From an uncultured Lachnospiraceae bacterium (GTDB lineage: Bacteria > Bacillota > Clostridia > Lachnospirales > Lachnospiraceae), in assembly GCA_934402055.1 (NCBI GenBank), contig CAKRTC010000018.1, forward strand, positions 1-41,484: a DNA stretch of 41,484 nt, read 5' to 3'. Made by a program: the position numbers and the translations under genes. The notes under the pieces were generated by a model, which saw only the letters and a list, made by a program, of their open reading frames with translations, had not been told where the DNA came from and did no database searches. Of this stretch, positions 17,263 through 25,327 are shown one piece after another (within the stretch, counting starts at the first letter, position 1; each line of letters begins with the position of its first letter).

Positions 17263-17305
17263 CAGGTAGCATACTATTATGTATGCATACCATAATGTGA
17301 CTGCC
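17263..17305. repeat. Palindrome inserted in the loop of a repeat-end hairpin
   Basis: Copy 1 of the repeat ends with GGCAGTC-GCTTA (17251-17262), and its partner GACTGCC appears only at 17299-17305. In copy 2 these arms are separated by just seven bases. The extra segment here is itself an inverted repeat, GGTAGCATAC (17265-17274) with GTATGCATACC (17281-17291). Confidence 0.5.
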
Positions 17306-17337
17306 ATATGTTCTATAATCAAAATCACTTTTATATC

Positions 17338-18551
17338 ATTCTTTGTGCTTCCCACTACCGGAAGCAACTGACAAAGAATAAAACAGCCTTATTTAAACGT
17401 ATCTAAAATGACATAATCAAACATCAATTTTGTTACTCTTCGCAATTCTCTCAATATCTTCTATCGGTATATCCAAAAGTTCCGCAACCTTATTAGCATC
17501 ATGCATTTTCTGAAGAAGCTGAACTATAATATCACAGCGTCCTTCCTCACGTTCTTTCTTCTTTATCTCATCCAGTACCATGTATTCCCTCTCCTTCGAC
17601 CTACTTCTCTTGATCCATTTCACAGACCTCTGCAGCTTTGTAACAAAATCACTTCCGAAGTCCTGTTCCGATTCCTTTAGCCCTGCACTTACATACCTGA
17701 GAAACTTGATTATCTCTTCAGGTACTTCATCCTTATTATTTCCCTTGGTGCTTAGGAATATCGTATGCACTCCGTCCCTGTACTTTAGTTCCGGCAACTC
17801 CTCACAATGAGTATTCATTGTGTAGATATACTTATTATAACCGAGCGGGTCATAATCGCATATAAATATTACATACGATTCCGGCAGATATTCATAATCT
17901 GTTCCGGCGAGCAGTATATCCATATCCATCTGACTGTGATAATACCTTGATCTCAGCTCCGTATGCTCCGTTGCTACCTGCATCTCTATATTATAGCGTG
18001 TTCCCTCTTCATCGGATGCAAATATATCAAGTCTTGATGCCTTGTAATCAGGATTATTGTCTATACTGTGCTCCTTGCTTACACTTATCTCCGTAAGTCT
18101 CCTGCCGAGTACCATCTCAAGCAGTTCCTTACAATTATCCCCGTCTGTCATCACTGCTTCAAACATGAAACTATCCTTGATAGTCTGATCCTTAAGTGTC
18201 CTGCGAGTCTTCCTGGTATACATATGTACTCTCCTTTTTCGCCTGATGCAGGATCTTATGCAATGAAGCCTAAAAACTAATATCAAATACAAGTATATGA
18301 TGAATACTTGTCATTTATTCATCGCTTGATCCTGCCTTATTAAGTTGTGGTTTCTTGTAAAGCATGGATCTCACTCTGAATATTCGGACGGCTGCCTTTG
18401 CAGCTCTAAGAATTGATGTTTAGAAATGATTTATGCTTTGATTGGAGTATAGCATATCCTCCGATAGAAATTTGTACATTATTATTTCCTGATTTTTGTA
18501 CATTTTATGTAAACAATATTTTCCATGATGAAAATATATCTATGTTTTTCA
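17338..18551. repeat. Duplicated Rpn unit, copy A
   Basis: This stretch matches 31408-32681 almost base for base through the gene and about 330 bases upstream of it. Copy A is 60 bases shorter, all within the gene. The left end is a hairpin (ATTCTTTGT 17338-17346 with ACAAAGAAT 17371-17379, inner GCTTCC/GGAAGC). No terminal inverted repeats or target duplications of transposon type were seen. Confidence 0.8.
17417..18223 (-). CDS. Rpn family PD-(D/E)XK nuclease / putative transposase, copy A
   Basis: About 268 residues of the Rpn/PD-(D/E)XK nuclease family. The core is SRLDIFASDEE followed by YNIEMQVA: Asp66, Glu80 and Gln82 fit the D-ExQ active site. Rpn proteins promote RecA-independent recombination in E. 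coli; a role in defence or DNA transfer has been suggested for relatives. Compared with copy B it is near identical to about residue 230, then lacks a 20-residue Glu/Gly/Ile tract and has a diverged last 35 residues (KMHDANKVAELLDIPIEDI). The frame extends to 18292, but the ATG at 18223 has AAAGGAG eight bases upstream. Confidence 0.85.
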   Translation of the reverse strand: MYTRKTRRTLKDQTIKDSFMFEAVMTDGDNCKELLEMVLGRRLTEISVSKEHSIDNNPDYKASRLDIFASDEEGTRYNIEMQVATEHTELRSRYYHSQMDMDILLAGTDYEYLPESYVIFICDYDPLGYNKYIYTMNTHCEELPELKYRDGVHTIFLSTKGNNKDEVPEEIIKFLRYVSAGLKESEQDFGSDFVTKLQRSVKWIKRSRSKEREYMVLDEIKKKEREEGRCDIIVQLLQKMHDANKVAELLDIPIEDIERIAKSNKIDV

Positions 18552-18729
18552 GTCATGTTTGGATTTAATATCCTAAGAATACCTATCTGATCATTATCGA
18601 AACAATATAATACATTCTTTTGCTTCTGCGCAGCAGAAGCTACCGCTATGGGTGGGCTGGGACTGATGAGAAACTTTTGTTTCGAAATCAGGGGATTAGA
18701 TAAAAGAGGCCAATGTATCATGCACCAGC

Positions 18730-18825
18730 CCCCACTAAACTTTGGAGTTTTTCACTGCCCCCCAACGACAGCCCCCATTAACAGACCCCACAAAACTTTG
18801 GGAAACCCCATAAAACTTTGGAGAT
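18730..18825. repeat. Three degenerate CCCCA-AAACTTTGG repeats
   Basis: The units are CCCCACTAAACTTTGGAG (18730-18747), CCCCACAAAACTTTGGGAAA (18786-18805) and CCCCATAAAACTTTGGAGAT (18806-18825). The last two are head to tail. Multiple short repeats of this kind occur at ends of some insertion sequences, so this may be the relic of one; no transposase is present. Confidence 0.55.
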
Positions 18826-18831
18826 CCACAC

Positions 18832-18929
18832 AAAAGCCGATCGTGGGGACGTCACCCATGACCGGCTTCATTTTATAAACAGTATTAAATTAAATTATTT
18901 TCCTGATAATATATTCAGGCAGTCGCTTA
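18832..18929. repeat. Hairpin repeat, copy 2 (terminator of the lplA unit)
   Basis: This is a near copy of 17166-17262. The stem AAAGCCGATCGTGGG with CCCATGACCGGCTT would end transcription from the minus strand, where the stem is followed by TTTTGTG. A second small stem, AGGCAGTC (18917-18924) with GACTGCCT (18932-18939), lies at its end, just 3' of lplA. Confidence 0.75.
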
Positions 18930-18947
18930 ATGACTGCCTAAATTACA

Positions 18948-19964
18948 TTAATTCTGATTTTTTGAGAACATTGTATCTAATAATTCCTGTTCAGTTACAG
19001 ATCCAAATAGCTCTGTAATTTTATATCCACTCAATTTGAAATAATTACCAATACTTTTACTTACTTCAGCCGGATCAAATCTACATCCAACCAAAGATTT
19101 TTCTAATTCTGAAATCGGTCTGAGTGAAAGATAATCCCCATAAAACTTAATTTCGTTTATTATGCCATTCTCAACATCTATTCTGATATCGACAATACCT
19201 CCATCCCACTTTCTTTTTGCACTTAAGTTGAACTTTGGCGATCTTCCGAATGTCCATTGCCATGTATCATATTTATCTTTCTTGAGCTTTGATACCTGCT
19301 CAAGCTCTGTTTCACTCAACTTGTCTGTTTCAAATCCGTCTTTTCCAAAGTATTTTAAAAGATATTCCTTGAACTCATTTATTCCCATATCATTCTTTAA
19401 AAATGAACGAATATTGCCGACTCTTGTACGAACAGACTTTTTACTTTTTGACGTAAACTTTAGCGGATCGGCATCTAAGGCTCCTGCTATCATTTCCGGC
19501 CTTGAATCAAACAAAAGTGTTCCGTGATACAGTATCCTTCCTCCGCATAAGCGTTGAGCAGTTCCGGATACTTTATACCCATTTACCAGAATGTCATTTC
19601 TTCCGGAAGCGCATGCATCTAACCCAAGATCTTTTAGAGCACTTACTACAGCATTTGTAAATCGTTCGTAACTAATATCCTGCAATTCTCCTGCATCATC
19701 TATAAATGAGTAGTTAAGATTCCCCATATCATGATATACCGCACCACCACCTGTCATTCTGCGAACAACATGAATACCATGCTCCTCAACAAAATCTCGA
19801 TTAATTTCCTCTTCGGTATTCTGATTTTGACCTACTACTATGGTATTGTCATTTTGCCATAATATTAAATATGGGTCATCTCGTCTTGATTCAAGTACAA
19901 CTTCTTCAAATGCAAGATTCCATGCCGGATCATTACTTCCGGTCTCAAGATAATGTAATTTCAT
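18948..19964 (-). CDS. lplA: Lipoate-protein ligase
   Basis: A 338-residue LplA-type ligase: it activates lipoate with ATP and attaches it to the Lys of lipoyl domains. Visible are LILWQNDNTIVVGQNQN, the lipoate loop RRMTGGGAVYHD (about residues 68-79), GNLNYSFI, and the catalytic Lys131 in NGYKVSGTAQ. The C-terminal accessory domain is present (WQWTFGRSPKFN onward), so the enzyme is full length. It starts one base after the MBL gene stop, at the end of an operon encoding a lipoylated dehydrogenase complex, and most likely modifies the two lipoyl domains of that E2. Confidence 0.93.
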   Translation of the reverse strand: MKLHYLETGSNDPAWNLAFEEVVLESRRDDPYLILWQNDNTIVVGQNQNTEEEINRDFVEEHGIHVVRRMTGGGAVYHDMGNLNYSFIDDAGELQDISYERFTNAVVSALKDLGLDACASGRNDILVNGYKVSGTAQRLCGGRILYHGTLLFDSRPEMIAGALDADPLKFTSKSKKSVRTRVGNIRSFLKNDMGINEFKEYLLKYFGKDGFETDKLSETELEQVSKLKKDKYDTWQWTFGRSPKFNLSAKRKWDGGIVDIRIDVENGIINEIKFYGDYLSLRPISELEKSLVGCRFDPAEVSKSIGNYFKLSGYKITELFGSVTEQELLDTMFSKNQN

Positions 19965-19965
19965 A

Positions 19966-20736
19966 TCAAAACTCTATAGTCTTTCCTTCCTTGTCAAACA
20001 CATCTACCGGACACACGTATTCAAATTCAAGTGCTCTTTTACATATACTTAATACACTTGTATTATCATAAGATTCATCCGGAAGATGATAAATAACAAT
20101 TCTTTTTGGATTGGTTTTATTAATTATTGCTCTTCCTGCAGAATGCTGCAAGAACAAAGGTGTAATAAAAATACAGTCAATCGACTGCAGCTGCTCAAAC
20201 ACTCTTGCATTATCGTTTGAATAGTCGGCATCACCTGCAAAGAATAATTGTCTTCCGTCTATTTCTATCTTCACTCCCGCATTTGGAATAGGGTATGTAT
20301 TCTTATCCAGATGATCCATATTATAATATGTTAAAATAATCTTATCCGTAAGATTAAAACTAACAGAATTTTCTGTATCAAAGCTGATTTCATGCAATAT
20401 ATTTCTTTTCTCGCATTCATCCAGTCTTCTCCGGTCTTCCAGGTAAGCATTCGGATCTATACTTGCAGGAGTTGCGAATACTGCTTTAACATTATTATTA
20501 CGAACATATTCATTTATATAAGCAGCATCAAAATGATCCGTATGGCGATGTGTGAATATCAGATAATCAATATCCCTGTATTCGCTGTTCATTCCAAACA
20601 CAGCTTTTTTCATTTCCTTACGTATAGGTGTAAAAAACGGATTATTTCCATAGAGACCATCAATAAGTAATCTGCGGTCTCCCACATCAATCAATACGGA
20701 TGAATTAGCTATAAACCTTATTTTTACCGTAGCCAT
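19966..20736 (-). CDS. MBL-fold metallo-hydrolase (UlaG-like)
   Basis: A 256-residue metallo-beta-lactamase-fold protein. Metal ligands are visible: THRHTDHFD (His63, His65, Asp67, His68), His142 in NMDHLD and Asp169 in FFAGDADYS; a late His lies in IYHLPDE. The N-terminus (RFIANSSVLIDVGDRRLLID) is typical of UlaG-like and related lactonase or hydrolase branches. There is no signal peptide. The substrate is unknown. It sits 3 bases after the PPC-domain gene and 1 base before lplA, so the three are co-translated. A hydrolase for an ester, lactone or lipoyl-amide would fit the context, but nothing in the sequence decides this. Confidence 0.82.
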   Translation of the reverse strand: MATVKIRFIANSSVLIDVGDRRLLIDGLYGNNPFFTPIRKEMKKAVFGMNSEYRDIDYLIFTHRHTDHFDAAYINEYVRNNNVKAVFATPASIDPNAYLEDRRRLDECEKRNILHEISFDTENSVSFNLTDKIILTYYNMDHLDKNTYPIPNAGVKIEIDGRQLFFAGDADYSNDNARVFEQLQSIDCIFITPLFLQHSAGRAIINKTNPKRIVIYHLPDESYDNTSVLSICKRALEFEYVCPVDVFDKEGKTIEF

Positions 20737-20739
20737 ATA

Positions 20740-21204
20740 TCAATACTCTATAGGTTCAAAAACTTTGACGCCCCTGATAGGTTCCAGTTTTCTGCTCATA
20801 TTAATATGATCCATTTCACCGATTACCATTTCAACAGTAGTAAGGACCTTATTTCCCTCCTTAAAATGTCCTCCGTATTCATTTCCCTGTGTATCGGCAA
20901 AACTTGCATGTATATGGGTAGAAATTGTTCCATCTTCCTCTGTACATATAATTCCATTCATAGCAATGAGTTCAATCGGACACGGATACTCTATCGGATC
21001 TCCGTATGCATAATATCCGGGTTTATCTTTCAATTCCTCCGGGTCAAAAAAACTACATCCTTGTAATGAACCTATTGCCGATATTATAACTCCATGTCCC
21101 AGATTCTTTTCTCTGCAGAATTCCAAAAGTTTATTCTGCACATCTTCACCCGGTTCAAATCTTACTGCATATATATTTTTAAATGATCCTTTGGCTGATT
21201 TCAT
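20740..21204 (-). CDS. PPC domain (DUF296) protein
   Basis: About 154 residues forming a single PPC/DUF296 domain. Conserved marks are YAVRFEPGEDVQNKLLEFC, AIGSLQ, and the His-rich THIHASFADTQGNEYGGH, whose three His could bind a metal. In plants this domain is joined to AT-hooks; bacterial single-domain versions have no settled function and no AT-hook is present here. It follows a 13-bp hairpin and leads into the MBL and lplA genes. The ATG at 21204 has GGAG seven bases upstream and is preferred to one at 21231. Confidence 0.82.
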   Translation of the reverse strand: MKSAKGSFKNIYAVRFEPGEDVQNKLLEFCREKNLGHGVIISAIGSLQGCSFFDPEELKDKPGYYAYGDPIEYPCPIELIAMNGIICTEEDGTISTHIHASFADTQGNEYGGHFKEGNKVLTTVEMVIGEMDHINMSRKLEPIRGVKVFEPIEY

Positions 21205-21227
21205 TTCATTTCTCCTACTTATACATA

Positions 21228-21268
21228 GCAACAGCCTGATTGCCTGTTATGGCAGATCAGGCTGTTGC
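21228..21268. repeat. Long intercistronic hairpin before the PPC gene
   Basis: GCAACAGCCTGAT (21228-21240) pairs perfectly over 13 bases with ATCAGGCTGTTGC (21256-21268), and inner TGCC/GGCA can extend it. On the minus strand no T run follows, so it is not a standard terminator. It stands in the 130-base gap between the E3 gene and the PPC-MBL-lplA genes, right before the ribosome site, and may be an mRNA processing or stability element. Confidence 0.6.
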
Positions 21269-21334
21269 CGAGGTGATCATTATGTTAGTTAGTTTCTTTC
21301 AATATTAAATACATTTTTAGCCGTCTATTAAAAG

Positions 21335-22717
21335 TCATGCATGAATCGCTCTTCCGAGTGTTGCCAAACATGCCTCTCGTATTGACTCAGCTACAGCCGG
21401 ATGCGGATATATGCAACACTCTACATCCTCAAGCATCATCTCCGAAGCTATAAGCTGTGTGCCAACGGTTATCAGTTCCGATGCAGTCGGTCCTTGCATA
21501 TGCATACCAAGGATCATGTGATCCTTCTTTTCAGAAACAATCTTTACAAAGCCCTTATTTTTACCCATTGCCAAAGATTTTCCGTTTCCTGCAAGACTGA
21601 ATACCCCGCTTATAACCTCATATCCGGCTTCTTTTGCCTCTTCTTCGGTCATTCCCACGGAAGCAACTTCATTGCTGACAAATACTACCTTTGGAACCGC
21701 TTTAAGATCAAGTGTTCTATTTCCTCCTGCTATATTTTCAACAGCAACAGTACCACCTTCAAATGCAGTATGAGCAAGCATTCCCTGACCTGTAATATCT
21801 CCGGCTGCATATATCCCCGGAATATTAGTTTTCATATGATCATCCACTTTAATAAAGCCTTTTACCAGCTCCATTCCAAGTGTCTCAAGTCCGAGTCCCG
21901 CACTGTTCGCTTTGCGTCCTGTGGATACAAGCACATACTCGGCCTCTTTATAAGCTTCCTTGCCGTTTTTCTCAAAAACGACCTTCTTTTTACCATCAGT
22001 ATCTTCTACTCTGAGGACTTTTGACGAAAGCTCTACATCAATTCCGCTTGATGCAAAATCTTTTGCCACAGCATCCGCAAGTGATTGATCCATATTACCA
22101 AGAAGCTTTGGCATCATCTCTATAACACTTATCTTTGTTCCCAATGAATTAAGAATCGATGCAAACTCACAGCCTATAACGCCTCCTCCGATTACAACCA
22201 TGCTCTTTGGCTGTACCGTAAGCCCGAGAAGTTCTGTACTATCGATCACATTTTTTCCATCAAGTCCTTTAAGCGGCGGCACTGCATTTGATGATCCCGT
22301 GGCAATAAGTATATGCTTAGTATCATATATTATCCCGCTCTTCAGATTCTTAACCTGTCTGTTTGAAAGAATCTTGGCATCTCCCATTATTACTTCTGCT
22401 TTATTCTTTTTCAGAAGATATCCGACACCGCTTACCAGCTGCTTTACAACTGCGTTTTTTCTCTCAATAACAGTCTTATAATCCACTCTTGTTAAGCTTG
22501 AATCTATTCCATATTCTGCAGATTCCTTTACAGTATCTGCTACTTCAGCACTTTGAAACAAGGTTTTTGTCGGAATACATCCTACATTCAGGCAAGTTCC
22601 GCCAAGATGTTCTTTTTCAATAACAAGTGTCGAAAGACCCAGTTGCTGCGCCCTGATAGCAGCAACATATCCAGCCGGACCGCCTCCTATAACAATAAGA
22701 TCGTATATTTTCGTCAT
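21335..22717 (-). CDS. lpdA: Dihydrolipoyl dehydrogenase (E3)
   Basis: A 460-residue flavoprotein disulfide reductase that reoxidises dihydrolipoamide with NAD+. FAD motif IGGGPAGYVAAIRAQQLG is at the N-terminus; the redox pair is Cys42/Cys47 in GGTCLNVGCIPTK. The NAD motif is VVIGGGVIGCEFA (about residue 175), and the C-terminal catalytic His lies in YPHPAVAESIREA. There is no fused lipoyl domain. It starts 15 bases after the E2 gene with GAGGGAG upstream, and completes the E1-E2-E3 set. Confidence 0.94.
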   Translation of the reverse strand: MTKIYDLIVIGGGPAGYVAAIRAQQLGLSTLVIEKEHLGGTCLNVGCIPTKTLFQSAEVADTVKESAEYGIDSSLTRVDYKTVIERKNAVVKQLVSGVGYLLKKNKAEVIMGDAKILSNRQVKNLKSGIIYDTKHILIATGSSNAVPPLKGLDGKNVIDSTELLGLTVQPKSMVVIGGGVIGCEFASILNSLGTKISVIEMMPKLLGNMDQSLADAVAKDFASSGIDVELSSKVLRVEDTDGKKKVVFEKNGKEAYKEAEYVLVSTGRKANSAGLGLETLGMELVKGFIKVDDHMKTNIPGIYAAGDITGQGMLAHTAFEGGTVAVENIAGGNRTLDLKAVPKVVFVSNEVASVGMTEEEAKEAGYEVISGVFSLAGNGKSLAMGKNKGFVKIVSEKKDHMILGMHMQGPTASELITVGTQLIASEMMLEDVECCIYPHPAVAESIREACLATLGRAIHA

Positions 22718-22732
22718 ACTCTTATCTCCCTC

Positions 22733-24277
22733 TTACTGTGCAAGGAAAAGTACAGGATTCTCCAGATACTCCTTCATATCCTTCATTATTTTTCCTATTT
22801 CACCGCCGTCAAATACACGATGATCATATGTTACGGACAAAACCATCATTGTTCGAATACATATTTCTCCATTGTATACAGCCGGCTTTTCTGTACAGCG
22901 TCCGAATCCCATAATGCAGGACTGCGGTGCCGGAAGAATAGGATTAAAATTATCTACAGGGAATATTCCCATATTTGTTATTGTAAATGTTCCGTCTCTC
23001 TGATCATCCGGTGTAAGCTTTCTATCTCTTGCTCTTACGGTAAGATCTCTGAGTGCAAGGCTTAATTCTGTAAGGCTCATACCGTCTGCGTTTTTCACAA
23101 CAGGTGATGTAAGACCATAATCAGTCGCAACTGCCATGCTTAGATTAATATACGGATATTCTATTATCTCTGTCTCTGCAAAACTTGCATTAGCAAGAGG
23201 ATGCCTCTTAACTGTTTTAACAGCGGCATATGACAGAAGATCATTGATGGTTATCTTTGTTCCGAGTAACTCCTGATTATCAACAAGCTTCTTGCGGAGC
23301 TGCATAAGTTCCGTAACATCGACTTCTACCGAATCAGAGGTCTGTGCCATGGTTCTTAAGCTGTTAAACATGTTTTTGGCAATAGCCTTACGGATAGGTG
23401 TAAGCGGTGTATGAACAGGCTCCTTAACAAAGGTATCAGCTTTCAATACCGGTGTTGTCGGAACGTAATTATCTACGTCTTTGGCAACAATTCTTCCGTT
23501 TGGTCCGGTTCCGACTATCAATTGCAAATCAATGCCTCGTTCTTTTGCTCTCTTTTTTGCCAGCGGCGAAGCCTTGACTCTTCCTCCATTTGATGTCACA
23601 GCTACATTTGTAGCTGTCTGAACTTTTAACTCTTCTTTATTTTCTGTGCTGCTTTCAGCTGATTTTATTGAACTAATCGGAGAATCTCCTGCAGCACAGA
23701 TTTTTTCATAGTCTTCTTTTGTCGGTGCAAGCAGTGCAATAACTCCGCCAACTGCTATTGTTTCTCCTACCTTTGCAACAAGATGGATTATTCCTTCCTC
23801 GTGGCTTTCAAATGGCATAGTTGTTTTCTCAGATTCGATCTCTGCAACCTGCTGACCCTTGCTAATTGTATCTCCTTCAGCCACTGTCCATGAATCAAGT
23901 GTGTTCTCGGTATTTGTAAGTCCTGTTTTAGGCATTACAAGTTCTATAGCATTTGCTATGTTGTCAGTCGATGTTGTTGTTTCTTTTTTTACCTTTGTTT
24001 CTTGAACTGTTGTTCCGGCACATATACTGTCGTACTCAGCTTTATCTGCTGCCAACAATGCAATAACTCCGCCAACTGCTATCGTATCTCCGCTTTTTGC
24101 AATCAGATGAATAAATCCATCCTCATGACTTTCAAACGGCATGGTTGTCTTTTCTGATTCTATTTCAGCAATCTGCTGACCTTTGCTTATCTTATCGCCT
24201 TCTGAGACACTCCAGGAATCCAGTGTATTCTCTGTATTTGTGAGTCCTGTCTTAGGCATTACCAATTCAACGCTCAT
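22733..24277 (-). CDS. Dihydrolipoamide acyltransferase (E2) with two lipoyl domains
   Basis: 514 residues. Two lipoyl domains (about 1-85 and 109-193) each carry EIESEKTTMPFES, with lipoyl-Lys candidates K43 and K151; the two are close to 80 percent identical by eye. A peripheral subunit-binding domain follows (VKASPLAKKRAKERGID to GRIVAKDVDNY, about 233-270). The rest is the catalytic domain, ending in the active site TYDHRVFDGGEIGK (His about 486). It transfers an acyl group from E1 to CoA. The partner genes are E1 alpha/beta upstream and E3 downstream. Acetoin or another 2-oxo substrate is as likely as pyruvate. Confidence 0.92.
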   Translation of the reverse strand: MSVELVMPKTGLTNTENTLDSWSVSEGDKISKGQQIAEIESEKTTMPFESHEDGFIHLIAKSGDTIAVGGVIALLAADKAEYDSICAGTTVQETKVKKETTTSTDNIANAIELVMPKTGLTNTENTLDSWTVAEGDTISKGQQVAEIESEKTTMPFESHEEGIIHLVAKVGETIAVGGVIALLAPTKEDYEKICAAGDSPISSIKSAESSTENKEELKVQTATNVAVTSNGGRVKASPLAKKRAKERGIDLQLIVGTGPNGRIVAKDVDNYVPTTPVLKADTFVKEPVHTPLTPIRKAIAKNMFNSLRTMAQTSDSVEVDVTELMQLRKKLVDNQELLGTKITINDLLSYAAVKTVKRHPLANASFAETEIIEYPYINLSMAVATDYGLTSPVVKNADGMSLTELSLALRDLTVRARDRKLTPDDQRDGTFTITNMGIFPVDNFNPILPAPQSCIMGFGRCTEKPAVYNGEICIRTMMVLSVTYDHRVFDGGEIGKIMKDMKEYLENPVLFLAQ

Positions 24278-24325
24278 TTATTCTCTACCTCACGTCACAT
24301 TTTTATCAAAACTCGCATTTTTATG

Positions 24326-25294
24326 TCAGAAAAGACTCTTAACCGCGGCAATGATCTTGTCAGGATTAGGAACACACTCTGCTTCAAGCCCCAGATTATA
24401 TGGGAGAGGTACATCTAATGAAGCTACTCTCTTAATAGGAGCATCAAGTTCATCAAACAATTCTTCCTGTATCATAGCTGCCCACTCTGCTCCCAGGCCT
24501 GCTGTTTTATTACTTTCTTCAACAATTACACAACGATGTGTTTTACTTACCGACTCAAAAAATGCTTCTTTATCTACCGGTAAAATCGTTCTCGGATCAA
24601 GTACCTCAACACTGATACCATCTGCCTCAAGTTTCTCCGCCGCCTCAAGTGCCTTGCTTACCATAAGCCCTACAGCAATAATTGTTACATCCTTTCCTTC
24701 TCGTTTAATGTCTGCTTTTCCGATAGGAATACAATACTCTTCCTCCGGCACCTCCATCTTTGTCTTATAAAGCTGTTTATGCTCATAGAACAGTACAGGG
24801 CTGTCTGATCTGATTGCTGAACGAAGAAGTCCCTTTGCATCATATACATTTGAAGGTGTTATAATTGTTAGTCCCGGAGCATGTGTGAAAAGACACTCAA
24901 ATGTATTTGAATGTTCCGGTCCTGCTCCGAATGAATAACCGCCTGCACATCTAACCACAAGCGGAAGCTTATATGCTTCACCATGCATAAACTTCCACTT
25001 ACCAAGTGAGTGGAAAAGCTCATTAAATGCAACCAACTGGAAATCGGAGTACATAAGCTCTACAACCGGTCTTAATCCTGTAACAGCCGCACCGATAGCG
25101 CTTCCTACAATTGCTCCCTCAGCTATAGGTGTACTTATACAGCGCTTAGCTCCAAACTCCTCATATATTCCTCTTGTGGCAGTGAAGATTCCTCCCATTT
25201 CGGCAACATCCTCACCATATACAATTATCTTATCATCACGACGCATCTCCTCGCTTAATGTTGAGCTGATGGCCTGTGCAAATGTCTGCTTCAT
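24326..25294 (-). CDS. 2-oxoacid/acetoin dehydrogenase E1 component, beta subunit
   Basis: About 322 residues of the transketolase-like E1 beta family. Visible signatures are YGEDVAEMGGIFTATRG near the N-terminus, STPIAEGAIVGSAIGAA, and DLRTILP-like VLDPRTILPVDKEAF, with a C-terminal VIVEES and GLEAE region. With E1 alpha it binds TPP and decarboxylates or cleaves the substrate, passing the acyl group to E2 lipoate. An in-frame ATG exists at 25312, but the one at 25294 has GGAGG six bases upstream. The gap to E1 alpha is 33 bases. Confidence 0.92.
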   Translation of the reverse strand: MKQTFAQAISSTLSEEMRRDDKIIVYGEDVAEMGGIFTATRGIYEEFGAKRCISTPIAEGAIVGSAIGAAVTGLRPVVELMYSDFQLVAFNELFHSLGKWKFMHGEAYKLPLVVRCAGGYSFGAGPEHSNTFECLFTHAPGLTIITPSNVYDAKGLLRSAIRSDSPVLFYEHKQLYKTKMEVPEEEYCIPIGKADIKREGKDVTIIAVGLMVSKALEAAEKLEADGISVEVLDPRTILPVDKEAFFESVSKTHRCVIVEESNKTAGLGAEWAAMIQEELFDELDAPIKRVASLDVPLPYNLGLEAECVPNPDKIIAAVKSLF

Positions 25295-25327
25295 CTTATT
25301 CCTCCAAAACAACGACTGTTAACTTAA

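Larger units (their letters stand above)
18224..18947. other. Long intergenic region between Rpn copy A and lplA
   Basis: About 725 bases without a supported gene. It holds the upstream part of the Rpn unit (to about 18551), an AT-rich stretch, three degenerate repeats at 18730-18825 and hairpin repeat copy 2 at 18832-18929. It resembles an accumulation of repeat debris. Confidence 0.6.

Noticed and set aside
17338..18551. Rpn unit as a classical insertion sequence
   Set aside because: No terminal inverted repeats, no target duplication and no DDE or HUH motifs; only a nuclease gene with shared flanks.
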